Shown here piece after piece: positions 22,101-33,089 of a stretch of DNA of 64,000 nucleotides. The notes under the pieces are model-generated. The model was not told the DNA's origin and made no database searches. It was given only the letters and a program-made list of their open reading frames with translations. A program made the position numbers and the translations under genes. Each line of letters begins with the position of its first letter. The first letter of the stretch is position 1. Source of the DNA: Cristatella mucedo (Eukaryota; Bryozoa; Phylactolaemata; Cristatellidae); contig WPIO01000010.1 of the NCBI GenBank assembly GCA_009760855.2, positions 5,621,501 through 5,685,500 on the forward strand, in the 5' to 3' direction.

Positions 22101-24687
22101 GAAGGCTCTCGGGTCTGGTCTGGGAGAATGCTGTTATCCCCAGAAACCAAGCCCTAGACGATGGCAATTAGCTGACGAGGCAGGGTCAACTTACCTGGGC
22201 CACAGAGAAAGGTTATGGGTAAGCACCGAGCGGAATGAGCAGCACGTTCAGCTCTTTCGGTGCTTCCGATGCCGCCAGAATGGCTTGGAAAAGTAGATTC
22301 TATGAAGAGGCCAAGCCCACCCCGCCCCCTTTCACCGCGCGAAGTGATGAGGCCGCAGGTGTGGCTGGGCTGAGCAGTGCCAGCCACACCTGCAGCCGTT
22401 CATCCGTCCTTTGCCTCTTTTGCCACCGGGATTCCAGGTCCAGCTGCTGCCCGACTTGCAGAAGGGCTCTAGAGAAGCGGCAGTGCAGGGCGAGTTTTAC
22501 ACAGCTTTCAGGCTTTTCTCTGGATGACACAGTTACAGCTGCTTTTGTTAGGCGGGGATAAAAATATTTCTTGGACTTCTCGAGTCTTCGGCGCTGGAAA
22601 TTCGTTCAGGGTTGTTTTAAAGAGAGGCCTGTCATTTTTATTTAAAGACAGCGGCCGTACTTGCACATGCACTAAGGAGATCGTTCTCATTAGAAAAGGT
22701 CTCAAGAGGCTGCCAAGCCCAGCTCCATAGTAGATGCCGAGTTCTCGCTAAATTAGTTTCGACAATATTTATTGAGGGGCTTCGAGAGCCGGATTCTGAT
22801 CGGCGTTTCTTCCTTCGCCTGCTTCCAAATTCCGAGCTGCTGACATTTCGCTTCAAAGAAGACTTCCTCATATTTTTTTAAACAGTCACTGAAGAAAACT
22901 GTCCCGCCGTACCACTTCGGTGCGTAGACTTTCGCTCCGTCTTCAGATGGAGCTCGCACAACTCGAGGGGTGCTAGAAGGAGGTCCAGGGCAGCGGCGCC
23001 ATTTCAGAGCGTCGGTTCGCAGTCGGTTTCCTGGCAGTAGGGGGTGGGAGCCCCAAATGCTTCTCGACCCATTTGGCTGAGGAACTGCTAGAAAACGGAT
23101 GGGTTTGAATCAGCTCTGTTGGCAGCTGCAAAGCGACGGTCTACGAGCAGTAACAGCACGCCATAATTCATCTAAAAAAAATTACCATTAGTCCATATCG
23201 TCTCTGGTTGCCCTAGTCCGGAACTCGCAGGGATATGGCCACCTGAGCCATATTCATTCAGCCTTTAAGCATGAAAAGCCCTGCAGCTTCTTTCGGTAGT
23301 TAGCTGGCGTCTAGGGAGGGGCTACCAGGCTTGGACAGCAAAACTAGAGGCTTCCTAAAGCTGCGAATTCGAGATCGGTTTTACGAGGTATTATTTCTAA
23401 TGCGACAATCGCATTTTTTAGCGTCTGACAAGTTGGTTCTTTTTGTGCGGGTTTAAAGAAGTCGGCCGAGCCAATGGCGGAGTCGTGATTTTTATCGGGG
23501 GCTGGGCAAGACCTGCAAAATATTTATGTAGGGGGCAAGACCCGCAAGATTTTGAAAAAACATTGAATGAAGCTGACTCTTTCGTTCGAATACCTGCACT
23601 GCTTTACAAAGCCAGGCGTATCTCTCACTCTCGTACTTCATAGGCTTTGCCGCCAACGCCAGGATTAATGAGGACAGACAAGCGAGACAAAGACTAGCGT
23701 ACATTCTTTAAGCTTGGATGCTTTCGTTTCAGTTCAGGAACGAGGCAGCTTGGCTCTAGGGCGAGTAGCTATACATGGCTCTAGGACGAGTAGTATAATA
23801 AAGCTAGGGCACGCATAGTAAGGATGAATGCTGCTACGCATTTTCTGCTCACACAATTGCACCCTCTGAGTAAGCAGTAAAAGGCGACTTCCAGACAGCC
23901 TCCTTCCATCTGCAAGGTGATTTAGCACGTTACACGCTATGTAGGTGAACGTGTAGAGATTCTTGAATTTTAATTATGGGTGCATTTTGAAAATCACTTT
24001 CCGAAACCTGTCTGTCACCTCCTTTCGTCGAGTAATTAATGAAAAAATAAGAATCCATAGGATGATAGATTAGAAAGTATTTAACTGCATAATTTGATTC
24101 CGTGGAATGACCGCAGCTAAGACTTTTGCATGGGGTGCTCTCTTTCAGAATACAGAGCAGTGACCTGTCCAGCTGGCCGATCTCAGCATCGATTTACAAG
24201 TCTTGCTTCTAATAATAATCATATTAATTCAATTTGCATTTCGCTCTAAGAGATATAAATGTCTTGAGACGAAGTTTGCTTTGTCAGGAAATTAAATGTA
24301 TCAAATGATTAGTGAGAGCAGCAATCACTTGCAGCCCGACCAGTGCAGTATTTCAGCAGTTACAGGAGTCAAGTATCGGCAACTGATGCTAAAGACTGGG
24401 CTTCCGTGTAATTTTTCAAGTCTAATAATAGCCTACTTTTACTAATTCTTCAATACGACACTGAAAAGCCTGCCGGGTTGCGTTTTCATTCCGATGTCTC
24501 GCTTGCCACTCACTAGCGGTGAGTGTAAATCGGTAAATGGTGCACGAAAAACAAGAGCCCGCTATTTACTGACTCCAAATACGGCAAAGCCGAAAAGCTT
24601 CCGAGCGATTTATCAGATAGAACGTGCCTAGCGGCATTTCTGGTTTGCATCGTTTGTTACGGTGTGTCATTTTCGCATGCGTTTCAG
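19187..24687. other. long stretch with no recognised gene
   Basis: No ORF shows a known domain. A pyrimidine-rich stretch at about 21280-21450 contains short CTCTCCCTCTAGCTTTCT duplications. Around 23515-23555 lies a short segment (TTTATGTAGGGGGCAAGACC) that recurs in altered form near 43250, so an unnamed dispersed repeat may be present. Minus-strand ORFs at 22638-22959 are lysine- and arginine-rich and unrecognised. Confidence 0.35.
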
Positions 24688-25426
24688 CCGAAGCGCACAG
24701 ATGACTGCCCGATCTCAAATTGACGTGTCGGCAAGACGGCATCGCCTGGAGCAAAAGTCGAAAGCTGTGGACCTCAGCACTGATGACAATGCATCGGCAC
24801 TTACGAACGGTAATGTTGACGGAAAAACGAAACTTTTGGAGACACCAACAGTAAAGAATTCCCTAGCCGACGAAGCCTTTGCTGAAAGCGCTAGGAATAG
24901 TAGGAGGCTGTCAAACGTGTCTCTTAGTAAATGGAGCGTGCCTGATGACCAGTCGGACGACGACGAAATAAGGAATGCGAAGCTTTTGAAGCCGCCAAAA
25001 GTAAAGAATTCACCAGCCGATGAAGCCTTTGCTGACAGCGCTAGGAATAGTAGGAGGCTGTCGAACGTGTCTCTTAGTAAATGGAATGTGCCTGATGACC
25101 AGTCGGACGACGACGAAATAAAGAATACGAAACTTTTGAAGCCGCCAACAGTAAAAAATTCGCCAGCCAATGAAGTCTTTGCTGACAGTGCTATAAATAG
25201 TAGGAGGCTTTCGAACGTGTCACTTAGTAAGCGGAGCGTGCCTAATGACCAGTCGGACGATAGCGAAACAAGGCCGGCACCGCAGCCTCTGAAATCTCAT
25301 CGGGTTCAGCTCCAGTCATTTGAGTTTCCGCCCCCACCAGCTCACTTCGAAGAAAGCGAGGTGGCTTCTAAGGCACCGGTCGAAGAAATATATGCCAAGC
25401 TGAAGCAGCCTGGAACTGTCCAACAG
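24688..25426 (+). CDS. exon of an unrecognised serine-rich acidic repeat protein
   Basis: A TTTCAG acceptor ends at 24687, the first ATG is at 24701 and a CAG|GTGCGT donor follows 25426, giving 242 codons in phase 0. I do not recognise the protein. After a basic start (residues 1-35) it holds three 50-residue repeats (about 50-190), each with [13 protein letters not shown], then [10 protein letters not shown] and KLLKPP. RRLS fits the basophilic kinase (PKA-like) consensus and SDDDE fits an acidophilic site, so repeated phosphorylation is a reasonable inference. The end is proline-rich ([13 protein letters not shown]) and then [11 protein letters not shown]. No signal peptide or membrane segment is seen. 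Upstream exons may exist if the AG is a true acceptor. Codons are not GC-biased, unlike the exon at 29383. Confidence 0.6.
24848..25269 (+). repeat. in-frame tandem repeat, 150-bp unit, nearly three copies
   Basis: Units begin at 24848, 24998 and 25148, exactly 150 bases apart, so each adds 50 residues without shifting frame. Units 1 and 2 are almost identical; unit 3 has more replacements (W to R after LSK, D to N in VPDDQ) and is cut short. The low divergence implies recent duplication. Confidence 0.9.
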
Positions 25427-25570
25427 GTGCGTGAACTAGCCACCATACAGTCCTTGTAGATTCGGGCAGCTGAGATAAGGTGTATCGCATTGGCATGCAC
25501 AAATTTACCATAAAGAAATACTCTAGTAACAGCACTTCGCCTGCTATGAATGCCTGGAGATGGCTATCAA

Positions 25571-25797
<227 letters not shown>

Positions 25798-25930
25798 CTC
25801 ATTTTTATAGCGGCAGAAGAGCCTGACTGGATATCATCACCGCTTCCAGTGGCAATAAAGAATCTCGAAATGCAGGATTCGAACCCGTCACCTGGGTATT
25901 GAAGAGCCATTACCGTACACCTGGGCTAAG
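25798..25930 (-). mobile_element. SINE family A copy, tail replaced by microsatellite
   Basis: The plus strand reads TTTTTATAGCGGCAGAAGAG, CACCGCTTCCAGTGGCAATA, and CAGGATTCGAACCCGTCACC (reverse of the B box). The usual AATAAAT tail module is missing and the copy runs into the TA/TG microsatellite. Confidence 0.75.
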
Positions 25931-27952
25931 ATCTCAAAGCTTCTTCCACTCCCTCGCCTCTGCACCGCTTTTCTTTAGTGGCAGCCGAGCCCCCAAACCA
26001 CAGGCACGTGATCAGCTAGATAAATTTGTGGACCCATTGAAATAGCTCTTGTAAACCTTTTGGAGATCTAGCGCTGGTCGCGGTTTGAGCTCAAAGCAGC
26101 CAAATAACGTTCCGCCTCTAGTCCGGACCTCCGAGGAATTTTTCTCAAATCTTCCTCGACTCTTCCTTGAAGCTTCTGAAACTTCCCGGAAGCCTCCGTG
26201 TGCAGTTTTTTTACTCTCACCTCCTCAGTATACTGGTATCAATATCCAAAATATTCTCGCTGTAGTATTAGATGTCTTTCGTATAAATAAATTACCTGGA
26301 ACCTTCAGAAACTTGCTGAAAGCTTTTTAACTTCACCAGTGGTCTCCAATTGATCCCTACCCAGCCTTTTCTCTGAGTTGTTCCATTAAATTTCAGAAGA
26401 CTTCAGCATATTTTGCTGGAAAAAATTTTCCAACTATTGAGCGCACCAAAATCTCGCGCCATCGCAATACATACCCCAATAAACCGCGAACCTAATTACT
26501 AACTAGGATAGCAGAGTCAGAACCACTATTGGTTGACAGCTCATCGACGAACATTAGTAAGACATCCAGCCGAATAAGCAACGTACCCTAACTAAAGCCA
26601 GTCAGCTACAGAGTGCACGTTAACGACCTTCACACATGAATGACCATTAACTTCGGCAGCGAATTAAAAAACATTGAAAATTAAGGCTGCATTAAAAACT
26701 GTGACACAGAAGGCTATCATACTTGCTCAGAAGTGCTCCGATGACCTCAGTCTGAGCCTAGAAACGAATTAACCACAGCAAATGGCTGCCTGCAGACACA
26801 AAGTTGAGTGGATATGCTGCTAGGGAAGCTTCTACTTCTTCTAGGATTAGCAAGCTTTCGCACCGCTTCCTCCGCCGGCCTGCACCTAGAAATTTCAAAA
26901 ATAAGCTACTCCTGCATCCTTTGGCATGCCCTACAGAGAACGTTTTCCTGATCTTAGTTTGATCGAAAAACGCTGTATTAACCCAAGATCTCGATAGGAA
27001 TGTAATGCTCGTTTGAAGTACCGTGGACACCTGACGTTTACGGCCCTTTAAAAAATTTCTATCGAGGGCCGTAAGAACTGATGAGACATACAGCTGTAAG
27101 CTGAGCAGAAATTTCCATAAGCTACTATGTATTGTACCTGCGTATACCCAACAAAAACCTCACAAATACGATATTCAATTTGAACATTAAAGACCCTGGA
27201 AATAAGCAAGTACCTGTGCAAACTGTCAGCCAAAATGATTAACCGGCTCACCATCTCCAAGATTGGCGTACAGTTTCCCACCCATGAAACGTATAACTTA
27301 CCATGTGTGCAGACCGGCTTGGAAAACTGTATTCCTGCTGAGTCTAATGACGCGAGTATAAACAACGTGAACACGTAACGAACCGTTTGGTAAATAAGCG
27401 TGTTAATAAACATTAGCCATTAAAAATACGTAAAGACCATGGGCAATGCATTTTAACGAATTAAAGCTAATGTCAAAATGCATGACGCGAGCCATTTAAA
27501 GTGTAAATGCATAAAAATACACTGTAAATAAGCGCCGACAAACCATTGAAATTATTACCCATTACTAGTAGCTTACGTCAGCATAAAATGAGTAAATTGC
27601 TCGGTTGGACTTGCGTCGTAGGTCTTAGCAAAACGCTTGGCTATGAGTTCACCGCCGAGTGTTGACCAGTCATTCCTCCCAGGGTTCGCCTAAATGAAGG
27701 AGGCGCAGTCTAGTCAAGAAAACTCATTTGAAAAGCTACAAGTTAATGTGAGAAAATTAATTTGAAAATTAAAGCGTATATCTCTTGTGCAAAGGTTAAG
27801 CTTAAGTGACTCACCAGTCGGCAGGTTGTCGCTAAGACTGACTCTCCACCTCATTTTTGTCCACTTCACTGAGAATTAGTCTCAAGCGCATAAGTACATA
27901 ATTAAATAGCGTGCTGATAAACATCGCTATTTCAACATTCAATGCACAATTC
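25931..27952. other. AT-rich stretch, probably intronic, no recognised gene
   Basis: If the exons at 24688 and 28771 belong together, this is intron. ORFs up to 121 codons (27048-27413, minus) have no recognisable motif. Confidence 0.35.
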
Positions 27953-28098
27953 AAATGGCCCAGTAGTGAAGACGCTCACCCCGACCAAAGTCAAGGTGAA
28001 TATATTTGATGGCCCAGGTTGTGAGCTCGAGCCCCGTTGTATATGTACAGCGCCTGACTGGGGATTAAGTTCTCTAAGGGCGCTGTGCAGATGAATAT
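27953..28098 (+). mobile_element. SINE family B copy, subfamily with internal insert
   Basis: Head CCCAGTAGTGAAGACGCTCA, B-box-like GTGAGCTCGAGCCCCG, tail CAGCGCCTGACTGGGGATTA then TTCTCTAAGGGCGCT. It carries the extra internal stretch GGTGAATATATTTGATGGCC, which is also seen in the copy at 28469. Confidence 0.8.
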
Positions 28099-28468
28099 TA
28101 TCTTTAACGACGAGAGTGCATGCTGCAGCTGCATATGCAAATTGGTAAATTATCACCTCTGTTTTTGACACGAAATAATGAGCTGTGCCGTCTTGGCAGT
28201 ATTAAATATTTCGCAAAGTGCACGATATAACCGTCACATCAGCCACTCGTGTTTACGGTATGGGTGGAAGGGCTCACACATTTAAATTTATGTAGATCGA
28301 TTTCCCGAATTTCCGTCAGCATACTATCACAGCACCAGCTGGCTGTTACCAAGGTAACGCAGCTCTAGAATTTACGGGTCTCTTACAATGGCTCCGAGCT
28401 ATGCACAAGCTCGCATGTGCTCCTTGTGAGAGATACCCTAACCATTGAGTTTCAGCTCCAAATGCCGT

Positions 28469-28613
28469 GCTGGTTTGGCCCAGCGGTTAAATTTCTCTCC
28501 CGACAAAGGTCACGGTGAATGTATTTGATCGCCAAGGTCGTGGGCTCGAGCCCCGTGGCATGTGTGAAGTGCCTGAATAGAGATTTAGTTCTCTTAGGCG
28601 CTATGCAAATACT
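28469..28613 (+). mobile_element. SINE family B copy, same subfamily
   Basis: Head GGTTTGGCCCAGCGGTTAAA, internal GGTGAATGTATTTGATCGCC, then GTCGTGGGCTCGAGCCCCG and tail GTGCCTGAATAGAGATTTAG with TTCTCTTAGGCGCT. It shares the internal insert with its neighbour 370 bases upstream. Confidence 0.85.
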
Positions 28614-28770
28614 TATATATATGTATATATTTATTTATTTACATACACATTTCATAAGGAGCTGATTATGCACATGAGTCGGGTACTGCATAGGATACGA
28701 AGTGACCATGCATTGTAGCTGTTGGCACCGCTAGCTATGCACCGCTTCCGCTTCACAGGCGTCTTTACAG

Positions 28771-28941
28771 GGATCAGGAAAAAAAGCCGCCGCTCAGCCA
28801 TCTAAGAAATGGGACATACCGAGCGACAGCGACAGCGACGGCGAACCAAAACGTAGTAAAGTTCCGCCCAAATCGAAGGACTTAAATATCGGCAAGTTCA
28901 AAAATATGTCTCCGATATCTGTGTTGATATTTAGACCCTAG
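28771..28941 (+). CDS. probable exon carrying a divergent copy of the acidic repeat core
   Basis: A GTCTTTACAG acceptor ends at 28770 and the frame opens in phase 0, matching the phase-0 donor at 25426. It encodes GSGKKAAAQPSKKWDIPSD, then SDSDGEPKRSKVPPK. Compared with [14 protein letters not shown] and [10 protein letters not shown] of the upstream repeats, the W-x-(I/V)-P core, the acidic run and the following K-x-PPK agree. This supports membership of the same gene. The frame continues to a TAG at 28939-28941, so it may be the last exon. Alternatively a weak GT within it is used as a donor. This short exon is easily missed because no long ORF marks it. No polyadenylation signal is clear just downstream. 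Confidence 0.5.
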   Translation, partial: GSGKKAAAQPSKKWDIPSDSDSDGEPKRSKVPPKSKDLNIGKFKNMSPISVLIFRP

Positions 28942-29209
28942 CCCTCTCATTACCTCTCTCATCCTCTCTCGTACACTCTCTCTCTCTATAAATATATATG
29001 TATATGTATACAGCATGTGTAAAATATTTACATATATATATATATGCATTTATATAATTGAAGAATATTGTTCTTTATACAAATAGATTATTGTGTATAT
29101 TGCAATTTATACAAATTACACGATATTTCTATTGGGTATAAGCAGATCTTAATATTTAAGCCTGGGTATATAAAAATGCTCACTCTTCTACTTCTATTAA
29201 AAAACTGTT

Positions 29210-29213
<4 letters not shown>

Positions 29214-29304
<91 letters not shown>
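29214..29304. repeat. TA microsatellite with a CA core
   Basis: TA dinucleotides flank ten CA units, followed by TATA again up to a CTCTATAC break. The open frame running through it is an artefact. Confidence 0.95.
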
Positions 29305-29307
<3 letters not shown>

Positions 29308-29311
29308 ATAC

Positions 29312-29367
29312 CTAGCTCTGCTCCACTTGATATATATATATATATATTTCAAGTGGAGCAGAGCTAG
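29312..29367. repeat. perfect inverted repeat with 19-bp arms
   Basis: CTAGCTCTGCTCCACTTGA (29312-29330) and its exact reverse complement (29349-29367) flank an 18-base TA spacer that is itself nearly self-complementary. The right arm ends 15 bases before the likely acceptor of the next exon. Confidence 0.9.
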
Positions 29368-29382
29368 CAAATTCTGCGGCAG

Positions 29383-30604
29383 TAGTTCACTTGAAAACAA
29401 ATCAATGGATGCTGTGACTCCAGCCGGTTCGTTTACAGACATCGCCGAGCTTGCGACGGGCACCTCTAAAGGCGACGTCCCCAACGGCCATGCTGAAGTT
29501 GCAGTTGTCGGAGATGGCTTGCCCTACGACGACGACGACGAAAGCGCATACCAAACGATCGATCAGCCTCCTCCTCCGGCGGTTCAAATCGAGGAGGAAG
29601 TGCACGAGCTCGTGCCGGAAGACCCGCAGGAGTCGGCCATAGTGAAAGCGGTCATCCAGACGCAGACCGTCACCGAGACGGTGGAGAGCCGCGTGCCCGA
29701 CCTGGATGGCGAGGACTTCTCCCAGTACCTGCAGGACGACGACCACTTCGTCAACTTCGTCTTCACTCTTGGTCGCAAGAAGGAGAAGACTACAGAGACG
29801 CTGGGCCGGAAGCGCGAGCCGAAGGACTTCGCCTTCGTCGAGAACCCGTTCGCGCAGGAAGTCCAGTACAAGACGGTGCCCGTGCAGAAGAAGACGGTCA
29901 AGCAGACGGTGACGACGCTGATGCGCAAAGACAAGAGCCTCGACGGCAACCACATGCGCTCCATCGCCGACTATGCCACGCTGTCGCGAAGCCTACAGAA
30001 CTTCGCCTACACCGACAGCAAGATGGGCTCCACCATTGGCGACGACGACGACCCTAACGACCGCCGCAGAGGCGACGGTGGCGCGAGCGAGCTGGGCCTG
30101 GCGGCCGGCGGAGGCTACCGGGGCGGCACGATGCCCAGCAAGCAGCGGCAGGGCTACGGCAGCGTGATGAGCATGGACCAGCTGGCCGCCCAGTGCCGCA
30201 CCGCCGCCGACCCGACGGCGACCGGCAGCTCGCGGCAGCGCTTCCAAAAGGCCAGGCGCGGCTCGCAGGCGCCGCCGCAGCGAGCGAGCTCGGACGTCGG
30301 CGGCTACGATCGGCACGACGCCAACGACGACGAGTCGCTCGACGACGCGCGCGCCGGCGTCCCGCTGGCCGCGCGCTCCGCGCCGAAGGCGCCTGCCGCC
30401 GCGACTGCTGCCGCCGTCGGCGCGGCCTCCGGCCAGCATCAGCCGACGAAGGAGTCGGGCGGCAAGAAGAGCAAGTCGCTGTTCAGCGGCCTGAAGAAGT
30501 TCTTCCGCCGCCCGAAGGCAGCGGACGGCACGACGAAGCGTGGCGGTCCAGCCGGCGGCGGTAGCCACGAGGAAGAGGACTTCCAGGAGTTCGAGCCGTA
30601 CTAA
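29383..30604 (+). CDS. terminal exon of an unrecognised acidic/basic protein (399 codons from ATG 29405)
   Basis: A CTGCGGCAG acceptor candidate ends at 29382, the first ATG of the non-repetitive frame is at 29405, and the frame ends with TAA at 30602-30604. Third codon positions are overwhelmingly G or C, which indicates genuine coding. I do not recognise the family. Visible parts are an acidic stretch DDDDESAYQTIDQPPPP (residues about 40-60), EDFSQYLQDDDHFVNFVF (about 100-118), basic GRKKEKTTETLGRKREPKDF, VQKKTVKQTVTTLMRKDK (about 160-177), a glycine- and alanine-rich low-complexity middle, the basic amphipathic KSLFSGLKKFFRRPK (about 360-374) and an acidic end HEEEDFQEFEPY. It could join the repeat-protein exons upstream, but phases do not settle this and codon bias differs sharply. 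No signal peptide or membrane helix is seen. Confidence 0.7.
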
Positions 30605-32239
30605 TTGAACGACGACGACCCACGTCGTGCCCCGCGGCGCCAGCGTCATCTCGAACGGCGGCAAGCACTGCGGTAGGGACTGCTAACGGACAAGCCTCCC
30701 TAATCCGGCTGCGTATCCACGCCGGAAACTCTCCGCTCCCTCGCATGCGAGCCCTTCGCATCGGCGCGCGCGCGAGCTCAGGTAGGAGGCGGCTTGCCTT
30801 TCCTCGCCATATTATAAGCCAAGCGACTGCATCCGCGCAGCGAGGCGCACTACGCTTTACGCTGCGTTTCTCGAGTCGAGACGCAGCCAGAAATGTATCC
30901 AAAAAGAGGAATACACGTTGGCACCGAGCCAAGAAGGTCAAGGCGCGCCGGTCTCCGTCTTTATAACTAATTGGCGGGGACTTTTGCACAGCGCCCATTC
31001 CAAGCGCCAGCGGCCCTAGGTGCGCGCGCCATCGACAGTTATCGCTCGCACGGCAGCAAAAAGTTGCAAAAGGCGAATGGTGAAGGAGGTCGATGAAGTG
31101 AGCAGCGGGAAAAAAGTAACAGCGGCGGACAGTTTGAACACACGTCAGTGCGGCAATCGATCGGCAGCAGAATGAAAGGTGTTGCAGTTACATGAGAAAC
31201 GACGAGAGCGAGAACCTCAGCAGTCTCAGGCGTGCATGACGAAAGTTGGCATTGCCAAGAGATTTTAAGCGAGAAAAGGCTCAGCCAAGCAGCTGTGCCT
31301 GACGACATTCCGTGGCTGATCTGCGCTGGCAGATCGACCTTGGCAGCGTCGCAGAGGGGAGGTGGGGGCTAAGCGCTGCCGGTCCTCGGGCAAGATTTCG
31401 GGGCTGCGAAGCCGCCGATCGAGCGGCAGCCGGCCGACGCTCTGTTAGCAAATAGAATGCGCCGGTCACTATACGTCTCATCTAAATGCGAGAAATTTAC
31501 TGAAATCAACTGAGTGGCTGGTTGTCTGCCGGCGTTCCGCATATGGACGCAGTAATTCATTTAAGCTATACCAAGCGCACGCAAGTAAGGAGGACGATCG
31601 TACATATTACCACTAAATTTTGATAAAAAAATCTCAGCGTGGACATTTTTACGACAAATGGGCCTCCGAGAGGATCAAAGGTAGCGAACTTTGCTTTTTC
31701 GGATCATTGATGGGATATTTACTATCTGCCCGCACTGCAGTGGCAGGCCCCAACAATACGACCGCGGCGTTACAGGCGAAACCCAGCGGAACGTCAAGAT
31801 CGCTCGGGGACTTTATGCAATCGATTCGTCGCACTGCGTAGCAGAAATTGATAAATTATCCAGAAGCTTAATACCAGATAAACTCTCGAGCCGTAGGGCC
31901 CCGAGTCGGCGGCTTCTCTCGGCTGGCTGTCTAGCAGCATTTAGACGTACTTGTGCGGAGAGCATGGTAACACTTAAGGCAGAGGTGCGCCAGCGTCTGG
32001 GGCAGAAGTCAGAAATATCTACCGTAAATGTTATGGTTAACCAGCACTCTGCTGACACAGGTACGTGGCTGGAAATTGAGTCCGCTGGTGACGGTAGCAG
32101 GCTTGAACTTACTACCATGTATCAACACAATGTCAAGGGAGATAGGGTGACCGATGTAGCACAGGTGCCGGTCATAATTAAAGCTCGGCGTATGGAAATC
32201 AGCAAGTCCGATACACGGCTTGAAAAGCCAGATATTACG
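30605..32239. other. GC-rich 3' flank, no recognised gene
   Basis: This probably begins with the 3' UTR of the exon above; no AATAAA is seen nearby. A plus-strand frame from 31691 runs into LINE sequence at about 32240. Its first 180 codons are unrecognised and are likely chance or decayed element sequence. Confidence 0.35.
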
Positions 32240-32945
32240 ACTTTACACTCGCTGACCCGCATTGGCTATCAGTCGAGCAACGCATCGACTTCATGGTTTT
32301 ATAGCTCACTTTTTGGGGCTATTCATTCTTTGGCTCCAGCCAACCTACTAGATCTACTGCCCACCAGGCTAGTCATCGTACCATCCGATTTCCGGAATCC
32401 AGCAGTCTACAAATACCTCGTACAAACCTCAAATTCTTTGAAGACTGTGCCTAGTTCGTATGCTCCCAAAGCCTGGAACTCACTCCAGGCTTCCGTCACG
32501 ACATCCCCTGACTTGACCACATGTAAAAAAAAATAAAACGTACCTGTTTATCGCAGTGCGTGCTGCCACTCACCACAATTGCATGCTGACCCGGTACATG
32601 TCACCCTAACCATGTTATTCTTGTTGTTTATTGAGCACGCTACCACTAACCATTCGATCGTGCTTCCTTTGCTGCAAATGTAAAGCGCTTAGAAAGAGAT
32701 TGAGTTCTCTGAGGGCGCTTTATCAGTGCGCCGACACTGTGCATGCTGCCACTAACCACATTTGCATGCTGACCCTGTGCATGTCACCCCTAACCATGTT
32801 ATTCATTTTGTTTGTTTATCAAGCATGCTATTACTTACCATTCAATTGCATTTCCCTTTGCAGCAAATGTAAAGCGCCCCCAGAGAGAGATTGAGTTCTC
32901 TGAGGGCGCTTTATCAAGTGCATTGTTGTTATTATTATTATTAAA
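32240..32945 (+). mobile_element. L2-like LINE 3' part with tandemly doubled tail
   Basis: The plus frame reads SLAPANLLDLLP, SSYAPKAWNSLQASVTTSPD and LTTCKKK, matching the carboxyl end of the LINE ORF. The 3' UTR with the stem-loop tail then occurs twice in succession: first ending near 32728 (CTGAGGGCGCTTTATCAGTG) and again at 32870-32925, finishing with GTTGTTATTATTATTATTA. Confidence 0.85.
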
Positions 32946-32949
32946 TATA

Positions 32950-33089
32950 AAATAAATATAATTCATCTATATAGCGCCCCAAGAGAACTTAATCTCTATT
33001 CAGGCGCTTCACATATGCCTCGGGGCTCGAGCCCACGACCTCAGTCAGACCTTGGTCGGGGCGAGCACCTTAACCGCTAGACCAAACCA
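32950..33089 (-). mobile_element. SINE family B copy, tail-to-tail with LINE
   Basis: The plus strand starts AATAAATATAATTCATCTAT, then AGCGCCCCAAGAGAACTTAA, GGGCTCGAGCCCACGACC, and ends CTAGACCAAACCA. Its 3' end directly faces the 3' ATT run of the neighbouring LINE. Confidence 0.85.

Noticed and set aside
24848-25269. CRISPR-like regular repeats
   Set aside because: The units are adjacent with no spacers and are in-frame coding repeats in an intron-containing gene.
29993-30664. 223-codon minus ORF opposite the 29383 exon
   Set aside because: Its Ala/Arg/Leu composition is the mirror of the strongly biased plus-strand codons.
31691-32536. 281-codon ORF as a host gene
   Set aside because: Its carboxyl third is LINE RT sequence, and the rest has no recognised domain or splice signals.
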